From Clostridium cuniculi (GTDB lineage: Bacteria > Bacillota > Clostridia > Clostridiales > Clostridiaceae), in the NCBI RefSeq assembly GCF_004353185.1, contig NZ_SMUS01000012.1:1-64000 (forward strand): a stretch of DNA of 64,000 nt, in the 5' to 3' direction. The notes under the pieces are model-generated. The model searched no databases. It saw nothing but the letters and a program-made list of their open reading frames with translations, and was not told the origin of the DNA. Numbering within the stretch: position 1 is the first letter of the stretch; the number at the start of each line of letters is the position of its first letter. The translations under genes and the position numbers were made by a program. Of this stretch, positions 37,233-46,042 are shown piece after piece.

Positions 37233-37984
37233 TTATCCCACCCCTTTTTAATTAAATTCTTTATATGAAGATACAACTCTAAATAATTTTTTTCTTCTCT
37301 ATACTTCTTATTATTGAACATAGGATTATCTATTACTTCTATTATCTCACCTGGTGTGTTACTCATTATAATTATTTTCTTCCCCATATATATTGCTTCA
37401 TCAATACTATGTGTAACAAAAAAAGTATTTATTTTATTTTCACTCCAAATATTTAAAAATAATTCTTGAGCTTCTTCTTTAATAATTGCATCTAAGGCAG
37501 AAAAAGCCTCATCTAATAGCAAAATATCTGGCTTCATCAAAAAACTTCTTACAATAGCTACACGCTGCTTCTGTCCACCACTTAACTCACTAGGATATCT
37601 TTTTTTCAAATGATATATATTTAACTTTTTCATAAGAGTATCCATTTTTATTAAAATATCATCATTTATTTTTTCCTTTTTTATTTTAAAAGATAAAAGA
37701 CAATTTTCCTCTACTGTTTTCCATGGTAAAAGTCCAAAATTTTGCGGAATCAATCCTATCTTATGAATATGAGGGCTTAAGCCCTTTGAATCTAAAAGAA
37801 CTTCACCCTCATACTCAGTTATTATTCCCGATAGTACATTTAATAGGGTAGACTTTCCACAGCCTGATGGCCCTATTATTGCACATATATCGCTATTATG
37901 TACATTAAGATTTATTTTATTTAATGCTTTTATATTTTCTCTTTTAGACTTATAGAAAACAGATAAATTTTTTATCTGTATCAT
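37229..37984 (-). CDS. ABC transporter ATPase, SsuB/TauB-like
   Basis: The 251-residue ATPase has Walker A GPSGCGKST, Q-loop LIPQNFGLLPWKT, signature LSGGQKQRVAI, Walker B ILLLDEAFSALD and the switch His in FFVTHSIDEAI. The family energises importers of aromatic and sulfonate-like or thiamine-precursor compounds. It lies between the binding-protein and permease genes. AAGGAG precedes the ATG. Confidence 0.9.
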   Translation of the reverse strand: MIQIKNLSVFYKSKRENIKALNKINLNVHNSDICAIIGPSGCGKSTLLNVLSGIITEYEGEVLLDSKGLSPHIHKIGLIPQNFGLLPWKTVEENCLLSFKIKKEKINDDILIKMDTLMKKLNIYHLKKRYPSELSGGQKQRVAIVRSFLMKPDILLLDEAFSALDAIIKEEAQELFLNIWSENKINTFFVTHSIDEAIYMGKKIIIMSNTPGEIIEVIDNPMFNNKKYREEKNYLELYLHIKNLIKKGWDN

Positions 37985-37999
37985 ATATATCTCCTTAAA

Positions 38000-38947
38000 C
38001 TATTTTATACCTACATCACTCATTACATCTTTAGCTGTGATATCTTTAGTTAATAATCCTTTTTCTTTAGACCAATCTAATACATTTTGAACATTTTCTT
38101 CTGCTGGTAAATAATTTGTTTTAAACTCAGGTAATACAATATTTCCTCTCATATCTTCTGAATATCCTACAGTTGATATTATTATATCTTCATACTCACT
38201 TATATCATTAGAGTTTATGAACTCTATAGCTTTATTATAAGCATTGTAGAACCCTTTAATAGCATTAGCATCTTTATCAATTACTTCTTGTAAGAATGCT
38301 GTTACTGAAATCATTATATCTTTATTATATATTTTAGTAATTTCTACACCACCATCTGCAACTGCTGTATCATTAAAAGGTGCTGGTAATATAGCAGCAT
38401 CTATTTGATTATTTTTTAAAGCTTCAAGTCTAGCTGGCATTGCTGGTATTGCAACTTTTTCTATATCAGATACTTCTAGTCCATTTGATAACGCTATATC
38501 ATCTGCTAAATATTCTATCATTGTATTTTTTGATATACCTACTTTTTTGCCTTTTAAATCGCTTAAACTAGTTATTCCAGAGTCTTTTCCTGCAACTAAT
38601 GTCCATGAACCATTTGTAGTTCCAGTAATTTTCATATCTATACCTGAATTTTGATAAATAGAAATAGCAGTTTCATCACATAGTACTCCATCTAATTCTC
38701 CAGCTTGAAGTGCAGCATCTCTATCGTTAGCTGCCTTAAATATTTGAAGATCTAAATCTACTCCTTCTTCTTCAAAATATCCATTTTGTTCAGCTATTAC
38801 TAATGGAACTGCATCAATTGATCCCATTACTCCTACTGTTAATTTTGTTTTTTCTGTTTGTACTTCTTCTTTTTTATTTCCGCATGCAACCATAGATGCT
38901 GTCATAACAGCTGTCATAGCTAGCGCAATTATTTTCTTAAGTTTCAT
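38000..38947 (-). CDS. ABC importer binding lipoprotein, NMT1/SsuA-like
   Basis: The 315-residue lipoprotein (lipobox MVAC) has a type-2 periplasmic-binding-protein fold of the NMT1/SsuA kind: VGVMGSIDAVPLVIAEQNGY, LKGKKVGISKNTMIEYLAD and IDAAILPAPFNDTAV. The menaquinone enzymes MqnA and MqnD share this general fold, which makes an aromatic ligand plausible but not proven. Its start codon lies inside the last codons of ubiX (11-nt overlap). That coupling suggests it captures a precursor for the quinone pathway encoded just upstream. Confidence 0.82.
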   Translation of the reverse strand: MKLKKIIALAMTAVMTASMVACGNKKEEVQTEKTKLTVGVMGSIDAVPLVIAEQNGYFEEEGVDLDLQIFKAANDRDAALQAGELDGVLCDETAISIYQNSGIDMKITGTTNGSWTLVAGKDSGITSLSDLKGKKVGISKNTMIEYLADDIALSNGLEVSDIEKVAIPAMPARLEALKNNQIDAAILPAPFNDTAVADGGVEITKIYNKDIMISVTAFLQEVIDKDANAIKGFYNAYNKAIEFINSNDISEYEDIIISTVGYSEDMRGNIVLPEFKTNYLPAEENVQNVLDWSKEKGLLTKDITAKDVMSDVGIK

Positions 38948-39527
38948 ACTCTGTATCCTCCCATTTGTTAAATAAATTATTATCTATATTAAGATAATTT
39001 AGTATTTTTCCTACCATGAAATTAACTAAATCATCAATTGTTTGTGGATGATTATAAAATCCTGGCATAGCAGGTATAATAGTCGCACCTATTCTTGATA
39101 ATTTATACATATTTTCTAAATGTATTGCATTAAATGGAGTTTCTCTTGGAACTATTACTAATTTTCTTCCTTCCTTTAAAGCTACATCTGCAGCTCTACA
39201 TAATAAATTTTTAGATAATCCATGACTTACCTCCGCCAATGTTCCCATAGAACATGGAACTATAATAACAGCATCAAATCCATGCGACCCACTAGCTACT
39301 CCTGAAAATAAATTATTATTATCTTCAAGTTTTACATTACTATATGTATTTTTAAGTTTTTCAACCCACTTTTTTAAATCTAAAGAAAGTTCATAATTAA
39401 AGACCTGTTTACCTTTATCCGTAGCAATTATATTAGTTTGTATTCCCTTACTTACTAAAACTTCTATAAGTCTTTTAGCGTAAATACTTCCACTTGCTCC
39501 AGTAATTCCAACTACTATTTTTTTCAT
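38937..39527 (-). CDS. ubiX: UbiX flavin prenyltransferase
   Basis: The 196-residue protein makes prenylated FMN, the cofactor of UbiD decarboxylases, from FMN and dimethylallyl phosphate. Marks are the N-terminal GITGASGSIYAKRLIEVL, VIIVPCSMGTLAEVSHGLS, and VIVPRETPFNAIHLENM. The length is normal. Placed after ubiD and ubiA in the same operon, it would supply prenyl-FMN for the decarboxylase (the MqnM-like role). TAGGAGAG precedes the ATG. Confidence 0.93.
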   Translation of the reverse strand: MKKIVVGITGASGSIYAKRLIEVLVSKGIQTNIIATDKGKQVFNYELSLDLKKWVEKLKNTYSNVKLEDNNNLFSGVASGSHGFDAVIIVPCSMGTLAEVSHGLSKNLLCRAADVALKEGRKLVIVPRETPFNAIHLENMYKLSRIGATIIPAMPGFYNHPQTIDDLVNFMVGKILNYLNIDNNLFNKWEDTEYET

Positions 39528-39539
39528 AATACTACTCTC

Positions 39540-40415
39540 CTAAATTAAACAATCAATTAATCCACTTAGTAAGAATACTATGCTTATTACTTGGTTTATA
39601 CTATAAGATGCTATCTTAACATTTTTTAAATTATCTGCACTAATCATTTTATGTTGTATTATAAATAAAACTATATTAATACTTAAACCTATATAGTATA
39701 TAATTCCTAACTCAGGTGATAATACTCCTACAATAAATAAAAATATTACTGCTAATATATGAAACACAGATGATATTTTTAACGCATTTTCAACTCCAAA
39801 TCTAGCTGGAATTGAATGTATTCCGTTCTTAGTATCAAAATCATAGTCTTGAGCTCCATAAATTATATCAAAGCCAGCTACCCACAATGTGTTAGCCGCT
39901 CCCATAACTAAAGGAATTAATGATACTTTCCCTGTAACCGCAAGCCAAGCTCCTACCGGTGCCGCTGCTGAAGTTACACCTAATACTAAATGACACATCC
40001 AAGTAAATCTTTTCGTATAAGAATATATAATCATTAAAAATAAGGCTATTGGAGATAATATTAAGCAAATAGTATTTAGTTTCCATGCAGCAAAAACCAT
40101 AATTCCAAAACATATAGCAACAAATATTAATATTTCTTTCTTATTCATTAAACCTTGTGGTAATTGCCTAGTTGCTGTTCTAGGATTTCTTGCATCAATT
40201 TCAGCATCAATTACTCTATTTAAAGCATTAGCTCCAGTTCTTGCTCCCATAAAAGCAACTAATATCCAAAATATAACCATAGGCTTTAATTTACCTTCTC
40301 CAGCCAATAACATTGATATTAAAGCAAATGATAATGAAAATATAGTGTGAGAAAACATTACTAATACTCCATAATCATTTATCTTTTTAAATATTTTTCT
40401 CAAATCCGTATTCAC
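39540..40415 (-). CDS. ubiA: UbiA-family prenyltransferase (MqnP/DmkA-like)
   Basis: The 291-residue membrane protein has about eight to nine helices and the two Asp-rich motifs of UbiA enzymes: NRVIDAEIDARNPRTATRQL and DFDTKNGIHSIPARFG (first with the metal/diphosphate site). It would attach a polyprenyl chain to an aromatic acid precursor of demethylmenaquinone, the DmkA position in Listeria and the MqnP step in the futalosine route. It overlaps ubiD by 29 nt. The start codon is probably GTG at 40415; TTG at 40403 is an alternative. Confidence 0.88.
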   Translation of the reverse strand: MNTDLRKIFKKINDYGVLVMFSHTIFSLSFALISMLLAGEGKLKPMVIFWILVAFMGARTGANALNRVIDAEIDARNPRTATRQLPQGLMNKKEILIFVAICFGIMVFAAWKLNTICLILSPIALFLMIIYSYTKRFTWMCHLVLGVTSAAAPVGAWLAVTGKVSLIPLVMGAANTLWVAGFDIIYGAQDYDFDTKNGIHSIPARFGVENALKISSVFHILAVIFLFIVGVLSPELGIIYYIGLSINIVLFIIQHKMISADNLKNVKIASYSINQVISIVFLLSGLIDCLI

Positions 40416-42231
40416 TCCATCTCTTAGTTACCTTTTTCTTTATATCTTCAGACATAACTATATCATCAGGCCATTCTCTATTATGTCCTTCTTCTTTGAA
40501 CTTCTTCGTTGCATCAATTCCTAAACGATGACCAAAACAATCCTCATTATCAAAATTAACTTCTTCAATTAACAAATCTCTTTTAGCATCTATGTTATTA
40601 AATACTTTCCAAGCTACTGTTGAAATATCATTTGCATCAACATCTTTATCCACGACGATTAAGAACTTATTATATTTCATATCTTCATGGTTCCATAGCT
40701 CTTTAATTAACTTTTTGGCGTCATTTGGCTCACTTTTATTTATTGATACAATTAATGCTCCTTGCATAGCTCCACTTATAGGATAATTAAAACTAGTTAT
40801 TTTTTCATGACTTTCTAGATACTTATCTAACTCTAATGAGCTTTTAACTTGGCAATTCCATCTAATATCATTACCTTCAGCTTTAAATTTCTTAGTAGCA
40901 TCTATTCCTAATCTATATCCATAATGATCATTTGCTGATGCATGATCTAAAGCATCTAGTGGTCCTTCTGAAAACACTAAATCCTTCTCCATATCTATTG
41001 ATTCAAAGACCTGTTTTGTAACAGCCTTTATATCATGAGGATTAATTGTCTCATCTACTACTATTATCATTTTTGCATACATCATTTGACCCATTCCCCA
41101 TAGTGAGTTCATAACCTTCTTCCCGTGACCTGGGAATCTCTTCTTAATAGAAACTATTACACAGTTATGAAATACTCCTTCAAATGGTAATGAGTAATCC
41201 ACTATCTCAGGATAAATCATTTTTAATAATGGTAAAAATGCACGCTCTGTAGCCTTACTCATATAACAATCTTCCATAGGCGGTCTACCTACTATAGTCG
41301 TTGGATAAACTGCATTCTTTTTATGAGTTATACATGTTACATGAAATACTGGATACATATCAGCTAAAGAATAATACCCTGTATGATCTCCAAATGGTCC
41401 TTCTAATCTCAAAGGTTCATTTACATCTACATATCCCTCTAGTACAAACTCTGCATCAGCTGGAACATATATATCATTAGTTATTGACTTAACCATTTTT
41501 ACTGGCCATTTTCTTAAATATCCAGCAAACATCATTTCATCAATCATTTTAGGTAATGGTGCAATGGCTGAAAATGTAATTGCAGGATCACAGCCTATAG
41601 CCACTGAAACTGGCATCTTACCACCTAATTTACGATACTTATCATATATCTCTCTTCCATCTTTATGCCAATGCCAATGCATTCCTGTAGTATTCTTATC
41701 ATATATTTGCATACGATACATACCAGTATTTTGTACCCCTGTATCTGGGTCTTTAGTCATTACTAATGGTAATGTAATAAACTTTCCTCCATCATCTGGC
41801 CAACATTTTAAAACTGGTATAGTAGATAAATCCGGATCATGCTCTATTACTTCCTGACAAGCACCTTTTATAGGAAGTCTCCATGGTAATACCGCTAATA
41901 ATCTTGTCAAACTTGGTATAGACTTAATTAACTTAGGTATTTTTATATAATTTTGCATATTAATTAAATTAGCTATATCTTCTTCAACTTCTTCTAATTT
42001 ATCTACACCAAGGGCTAAACTCATACGTTCGTAACTTCCCATAGCATTAATTAATACAGGATATTTAGAGCCTTTAACATTTTCAAATAACAATGCCGGT
42101 CCAACTTCTTTAGAGATTCTATCAGTTATTTCTGTTATCTCTAAATCTGAATCAACTTCAGCTGTTATACGCTTTAATTGTCCTTTACTTTCTAGCACCT
42201 TCATAAAGGCTTGTATATCTTTAAAAGGCAT
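40387..42231 (-). CDS. ubiD: UbiD-type prenyl-FMN decarboxylase (MqnL-like)
   Basis: The 614-residue protein is a UbiD decarboxylase: the prenyl-FMN and metal region reads MHWHKDGREIYDKYRKLGG, AIGCDPAITFSAIAPLP and GRPPMEDCYMSKATERA, with the Arg and Glu catalytic elements. It is about 120 residues longer than ordinary UbiD. The extra part duplicates the C-terminal domain; IDATKKFK(A/E)EG occurs twice. That length fits the menaquinone decarboxylase class of the futalosine pathway, which removes the carboxylate from prenylated 1,4-dihydroxy-6-naphthoate. It is the first gene of the operon. AAGGAGG precedes the ATG. Confidence 0.88.
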   Translation of the reverse strand: MPFKDIQAFMKVLESKGQLKRITAEVDSDLEITEITDRISKEVGPALLFENVKGSKYPVLINAMGSYERMSLALGVDKLEEVEEDIANLINMQNYIKIPKLIKSIPSLTRLLAVLPWRLPIKGACQEVIEHDPDLSTIPVLKCWPDDGGKFITLPLVMTKDPDTGVQNTGMYRMQIYDKNTTGMHWHWHKDGREIYDKYRKLGGKMPVSVAIGCDPAITFSAIAPLPKMIDEMMFAGYLRKWPVKMVKSITNDIYVPADAEFVLEGYVDVNEPLRLEGPFGDHTGYYSLADMYPVFHVTCITHKKNAVYPTTIVGRPPMEDCYMSKATERAFLPLLKMIYPEIVDYSLPFEGVFHNCVIVSIKKRFPGHGKKVMNSLWGMGQMMYAKMIIVVDETINPHDIKAVTKQVFESIDMEKDLVFSEGPLDALDHASANDHYGYRLGIDATKKFKAEGNDIRWNCQVKSSLELDKYLESHEKITSFNYPISGAMQGALIVSINKSEPNDAKKLIKELWNHEDMKYNKFLIVVDKDVDANDISTVAWKVFNNIDAKRDLLIEEVNFDNEDCFGHRLGIDATKKFKEEGHNREWPDDIVMSEDIKKKVTKRWSEYGFEKNI

Positions 42232-42365
42232 ATTTTCCTCCTTAGTTAAATCATAATATATTAATCTGATAATTTATTTTATCTTTAAATATTTAGTTTA
42301 CATATGTATTTTTATTGTCTTTAATATTATAATTATTAGAAAACATAATATTAAAGGAGATTTAT

Positions 42366-42746
42366 ATGTTACATATATCAGAAAAATTTAAAAATCATGA
42401 GATTAATTGTAAAGCTATTAATATAGGTAATGATTGGAATATAACTATATATGGTGGTGATATTCCACATATAGGTGCCGTTGCAGTTGGTATTCCTGTA
42501 GCTTTACCTCACGATATAAATAAATTAACCTCATCTTCATCATTAATAACAGTACCTGGTCATAAAGAAGATGAAATAGTAAATAAATCTGCAAAATTAT
42601 TAGCAAAGCAACTTAATACAACTGTGGTTGTATCTTGTGGTATACATATAAAAAATATTACTTTTGATGAAATCAATATATTAAATAATATTATAGATAA
42701 CTTAATTACTAAATTATCTATTAATATAAAAAGCTATAAAATTTAA
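42366..42746 (+). CDS. LpdD-like prenyl-FMN chaperone
   Basis: The 126-residue protein resembles LpdD, the small companion of the gallate decarboxylase LpdBC: GGDIPHIGAVAV, VPGHKEDEIV and VVSCGIHIKNIT align in order with the LpdD sequence as I recall it. LpdD-type proteins are proposed to help load or mature prenyl-FMN in UbiD enzymes. Its gene diverges from ubiD across 134 bp and so may share a control region. Its role here would be to support the UbiD decarboxylase. AAGGAG precedes the ATG. Confidence 0.72.
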   Translation: MLHISEKFKNHEINCKAINIGNDWNITIYGGDIPHIGAVAVGIPVALPHDINKLTSSSSLITVPGHKEDEIVNKSAKLLAKQLNTTVVVSCGIHIKNITFDEINILNNIIDNLITKLSINIKSYKI

Positions 42747-42785
42747 GAAAATACAGCTGCTACAACTAGTAACAGCTTATTTCTT
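42747..42785. terminator. Possible terminator between convergent genes
   Basis: An imperfect hairpin (AAGAAAATACAGCTG against CAGCTTATTTCTT) lies between the LpdD-like gene and the converging aminotransferase gene. Confidence 0.5.
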
Positions 42786-44060
42786 TTATTTAAGTTCACT
42801 TAATACTTCATCTAATGCATTTATCATATCTTTAATATTTTGCTCATTTATTACTAAAGGTGGTTGGAAGGCTAATACATTTCTTCCAATTCCATTTTTA
42901 CCTATTATAAATCCTTTATCTTTCATTTTTTCTAATATAATATCAGTTTCCTCTGAAGCTTGCTCGCCGTTTTCTTTAACCAACTCGGCTCCTAACATTA
43001 ATCCAATTCCTCTTACATCTTTTATTAAAGGATATTTAGATTTTAATTTCTCTAATTCACTCTTTAAAATATCACCTAGCTTTTTAGAGTTTTCACATAA
43101 ATTATATTTTTCAATATAATCTAAAACTGCCATTGCCGTTGCTGATGAAACCGGATTTCCACCTAATGTAGATGCTGATGGTTTAGTAAACTTTTCTGAT
43201 ATTTTATCATTAGTACAAAACGCTGATATAGGCATTCCATTTCCTAATGCTTTTGCTACAGTCATAATATCAGGTACAATATCATAATTTTCTATAGCAA
43301 ACATTTTACCTGTTCTTGCAAATCCTGTTTGAACTTCATCAATTATTAATAATATCTCATTCTTTTCTAAAAGATTTTTTAATTCTTTGAAGTACCATAG
43401 CGGAGGAGTTATTATACCACCATTACCTTGTATTGGTTCAGCTATTAAGGCTGCAATATTATTAGCACCTCTATCATTAATAATTTTCTCAATATCTTTT
43501 AATGATTCTCTTGCTGCTGTTTCTATATCACCATTACAATCCCAAGTATTTTTTGCAAAATGTATTGCTTGAGATAAGTCTGGATCAGCTCTCCACATAG
43601 GAATTCCAGTTGCACTCATTGTTAAATATGTTCTACCATGTAATCCATTATTAAGAGCAATAAACTCATTTTTTCCCGTATATAATCTAGCTAATAACAT
43701 TGCTCCTTCATTTGCTTCTGATCCAGTACAATAGAAAAATACTCTTTTTAAATCTCCTGGTAAAATTTTAGACATTCTTTCTGCTAAATTTACCATTTGT
43801 TCAGTTAAATATATAATAGTAGTATGTTGAAGAGTTTGCATTTGCTTAATTGTTACATCTAATATTTCTTTATTACAATGTCCACAATTCATTACAGATA
43901 CTCCAGCGAAGAAATCTACATATTCTTTTCCATCACTATCATATAAATATTGCATATCTCCCTTAACTATTTCTGGAGGATTTTTGTAAAAGTGATTTCC
44001 CCAAGATGAAGGAAATAAATATTCTCTCTTTTTTTCTATTATCTTATTTGCACCTATCAT
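42786..44060 (-). CDS. Class III PLP aminotransferase
   Basis: The 424-residue fold-type I PLP enzyme belongs to the ornithine/4-aminobutyrate/alanine-glyoxylate class III group. Features are FYCTGSEANEGAMLLARLYT, LHGRTYLTMSATG, LLIIDEVQTGFARTGKMFA and the PLP Lys in TVAKALGNGMPIS. It probably transfers the omega-amino group of an amino acid or amine; the exact pair of substrates is not given by sequence. It is the last gene after polyprenyl synthase and the U32 protein (13 nt from the latter). A role in the quinone system is not obvious. AAGGAGG precedes the ATG. Confidence 0.85.
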   Translation of the reverse strand: MIGANKIIEKKREYLFPSSWGNHFYKNPPEIVKGDMQYLYDSDGKEYVDFFAGVSVMNCGHCNKEILDVTIKQMQTLQHTTIIYLTEQMVNLAERMSKILPGDLKRVFFYCTGSEANEGAMLLARLYTGKNEFIALNNGLHGRTYLTMSATGIPMWRADPDLSQAIHFAKNTWDCNGDIETAARESLKDIEKIINDRGANNIAALIAEPIQGNGGIITPPLWYFKELKNLLEKNEILLIIDEVQTGFARTGKMFAIENYDIVPDIMTVAKALGNGMPISAFCTNDKISEKFTKPSASTLGGNPVSSATAMAVLDYIEKYNLCENSKKLGDILKSELEKLKSKYPLIKDVRGIGLMLGAELVKENGEQASEETDIILEKMKDKGFIIGKNGIGRNVLAFQPPLVINEQNIKDMINALDEVLSELK

Positions 44061-44073
44061 ATTTATAGCCTCC

Positions 44074-45999
44074 TTAGTTAAATTGCATTGCTCCTAAAGT
44101 AAATCCTAAACAGTCATATTTTAAGCTATCAAAAATATAATTACATTGCTCTAAATTTTCAATAGCTTCCTTATATGCTATTATTACTTTTCTTAATGTT
44201 TCATTTTCATAATGACATCCTTCTATTCTAAAAATTGATGCACCTAGATTACTTAATTCTTTTAAAATTGGCATATAGCATAATTCTTTTGATAATAACA
44301 TATGATTATTTCCGTTATTATCTCTGTAAATAGGATGTTCATTTCCTTTATCATCTATAAGTAATAAAACATTTTTATCATTATATTTTCTATTAGCTTC
44401 TTTAACTGGCTCTTTAACTTTTGTATTTTCATATAAATCATGGCTCATATACATAACTACCGGTGAACCATGTACAATTATTTCTAATGGTAATACTGAT
44501 TTTAATAATGCTTCTTTAGTATTATTAACTGGTGATTCACATGATAATGCACCTATACTTAATCCTTGACTCTTATAAAAATCTGCTGAAATTGCATTAT
44601 ATATGTTTAATGAATAATCACCTATTAATTCTAATCCTAAATCTTTAAACTTATTTATTGCTCCTAAGTTTGTAACTAATAATCCATCTATACCTAAATT
44701 ATTATTTCTTAATAAATGATTATATTTAGAAAAATCATCTTCATACATCATTCTTGGAAGCCCTAAGTATATTTTAGATTGCTTCTTTTTGCTTGTAATG
44801 CTAATTATCTCTTCTTTACTAAAAGGAAGATTTGGTTCAAATACCTCTCCTGAAAGATATATTCTTTCTACTCCTTCTTCAATTGCAATTAGCGCTGCTT
44901 CATAATTATTTACTTTAACTGATATTTCTGGCTTATTATCTATTTTACTTTCAACTTTTAATAATTCCTTAATTTCAGTTACTCTATCATTATTTATATC
45001 AAATTCATCTACTGGTTTACTAAATACTTTTCCTGTACTATAGAATTTTCCTGTACCTTCATATCTCTCATTTATATTTGATAAACCTGGATTTCCAAAA
45101 GCATATGCTGTTGAAAAATCTCTTTTTCTATTTTCAAATAATTCTTTTGCATGTTTTCTTCTATTATATAAAATCGGATCATCTATATATCTATCAATTG
45201 CATCGCTGTAATAGTTAATTAAATCTACTAAATACTCTGCATCTCTCATTCTACCTTCAATTTTAAATGAAACTACACCTGCTTCAATTAATTCTGGAAT
45301 ATTTTCATACATATACATATCTTTGACAGCTAGTGGGAAAGTAGTATTGTATTCTTGACCTTCTTTATTAATTTTATATCCCCATCTACAAGGCTTCATA
45401 CATAAACCTCTGCTTCCACTTTTCCCAAATAACATTCCACTATACATACATTGAGCTCCGTGAGCTACACACATATCTCCATGAACAAAATATTCAAATT
45501 CCATATTTGTTCTTACAGAAAATTGTTTTATAGTTTTTAAATCTATGTCCCTAGAAGCAACTACTCTTGTTACTCCTAATTTTTCTAATACTTTAATAGT
45601 TTCAAAATTATGTACATTCATCATTACTGATGAGTGAATATTAAGTTTTAATCCTAACTCTCTAATTACTTTAATAACACTCATATCTTGTATTATTAGA
45701 GCATCTGGACCTATCTTCTCTAAATATCTTAAATATTCTTCAGCTTGCTTTAAATCATCTGAACTTAATAAATTATTAACTGTTATGTATATTTTCTTAC
45801 CTAATGAATGTGCTATGTCTATAGCCTCTTCTAACTCTTCATTTGTGAAATTAAAATCTTTTCTGTGCATACGCATATTAAATATTTTTCCACCTAAATA
45901 AACAGCATCTGCACCACTATGTATTACCTTCTTAAATATATCAAAATTACCTACTGGAGCTAATAACTCAACTTCTTGCCCATTAAAAAATCTACTCAT
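44074..45999 (-). CDS. U32-family protein (Fe-S, RlhA/TrhP/UbiUV type)
   Basis: The 641-residue protein has the U32 signature EYFVHGDMCVAHGAQCMYS and the later GLCMKPCRW, giving four Cys that in studied members bind a [4Fe-4S] cluster. Most U32 proteins are hydroxylation enzymes acting on tRNA or rRNA (TrhP, RlhA) or, as the UbiU-UbiV pair, on the quinone ring without oxygen; the peptidase name is historical. This copy is longer (UbiU/V about 300-350) and resembles RNA-acting members, but its place in a quinone gene neighbourhood makes ring chemistry a testable alternative. AAGGAGGG precedes the ATG. Confidence 0.8.
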   Translation of the reverse strand: MSRFFNGQEVELLAPVGNFDIFKKVIHSGADAVYLGGKIFNMRMHRKDFNFTNEELEEAIDIAHSLGKKIYITVNNLLSSDDLKQAEEYLRYLEKIGPDALIIQDMSVIKVIRELGLKLNIHSSVMMNVHNFETIKVLEKLGVTRVVASRDIDLKTIKQFSVRTNMEFEYFVHGDMCVAHGAQCMYSGMLFGKSGSRGLCMKPCRWGYKINKEGQEYNTTFPLAVKDMYMYENIPELIEAGVVSFKIEGRMRDAEYLVDLINYYSDAIDRYIDDPILYNRRKHAKELFENRKRDFSTAYAFGNPGLSNINERYEGTGKFYSTGKVFSKPVDEFDINNDRVTEIKELLKVESKIDNKPEISVKVNNYEAALIAIEEGVERIYLSGEVFEPNLPFSKEEIISITSKKKQSKIYLGLPRMMYEDDFSKYNHLLRNNNLGIDGLLVTNLGAINKFKDLGLELIGDYSLNIYNAISADFYKSQGLSIGALSCESPVNNTKEALLKSVLPLEIIVHGSPVVMYMSHDLYENTKVKEPVKEANRKYNDKNVLLLIDDKGNEHPIYRDNNGNNHMLLSKELCYMPILKELSNLGASIFRIEGCHYENETLRKVIIAYKEAIENLEQCNYIFDSLKYDCLGFTLGAMQFN

Positions 46000-46042
46000 A
46001 TTGCCCTCCTTATATATTATCTAAAGGCATAATATCCATAAA

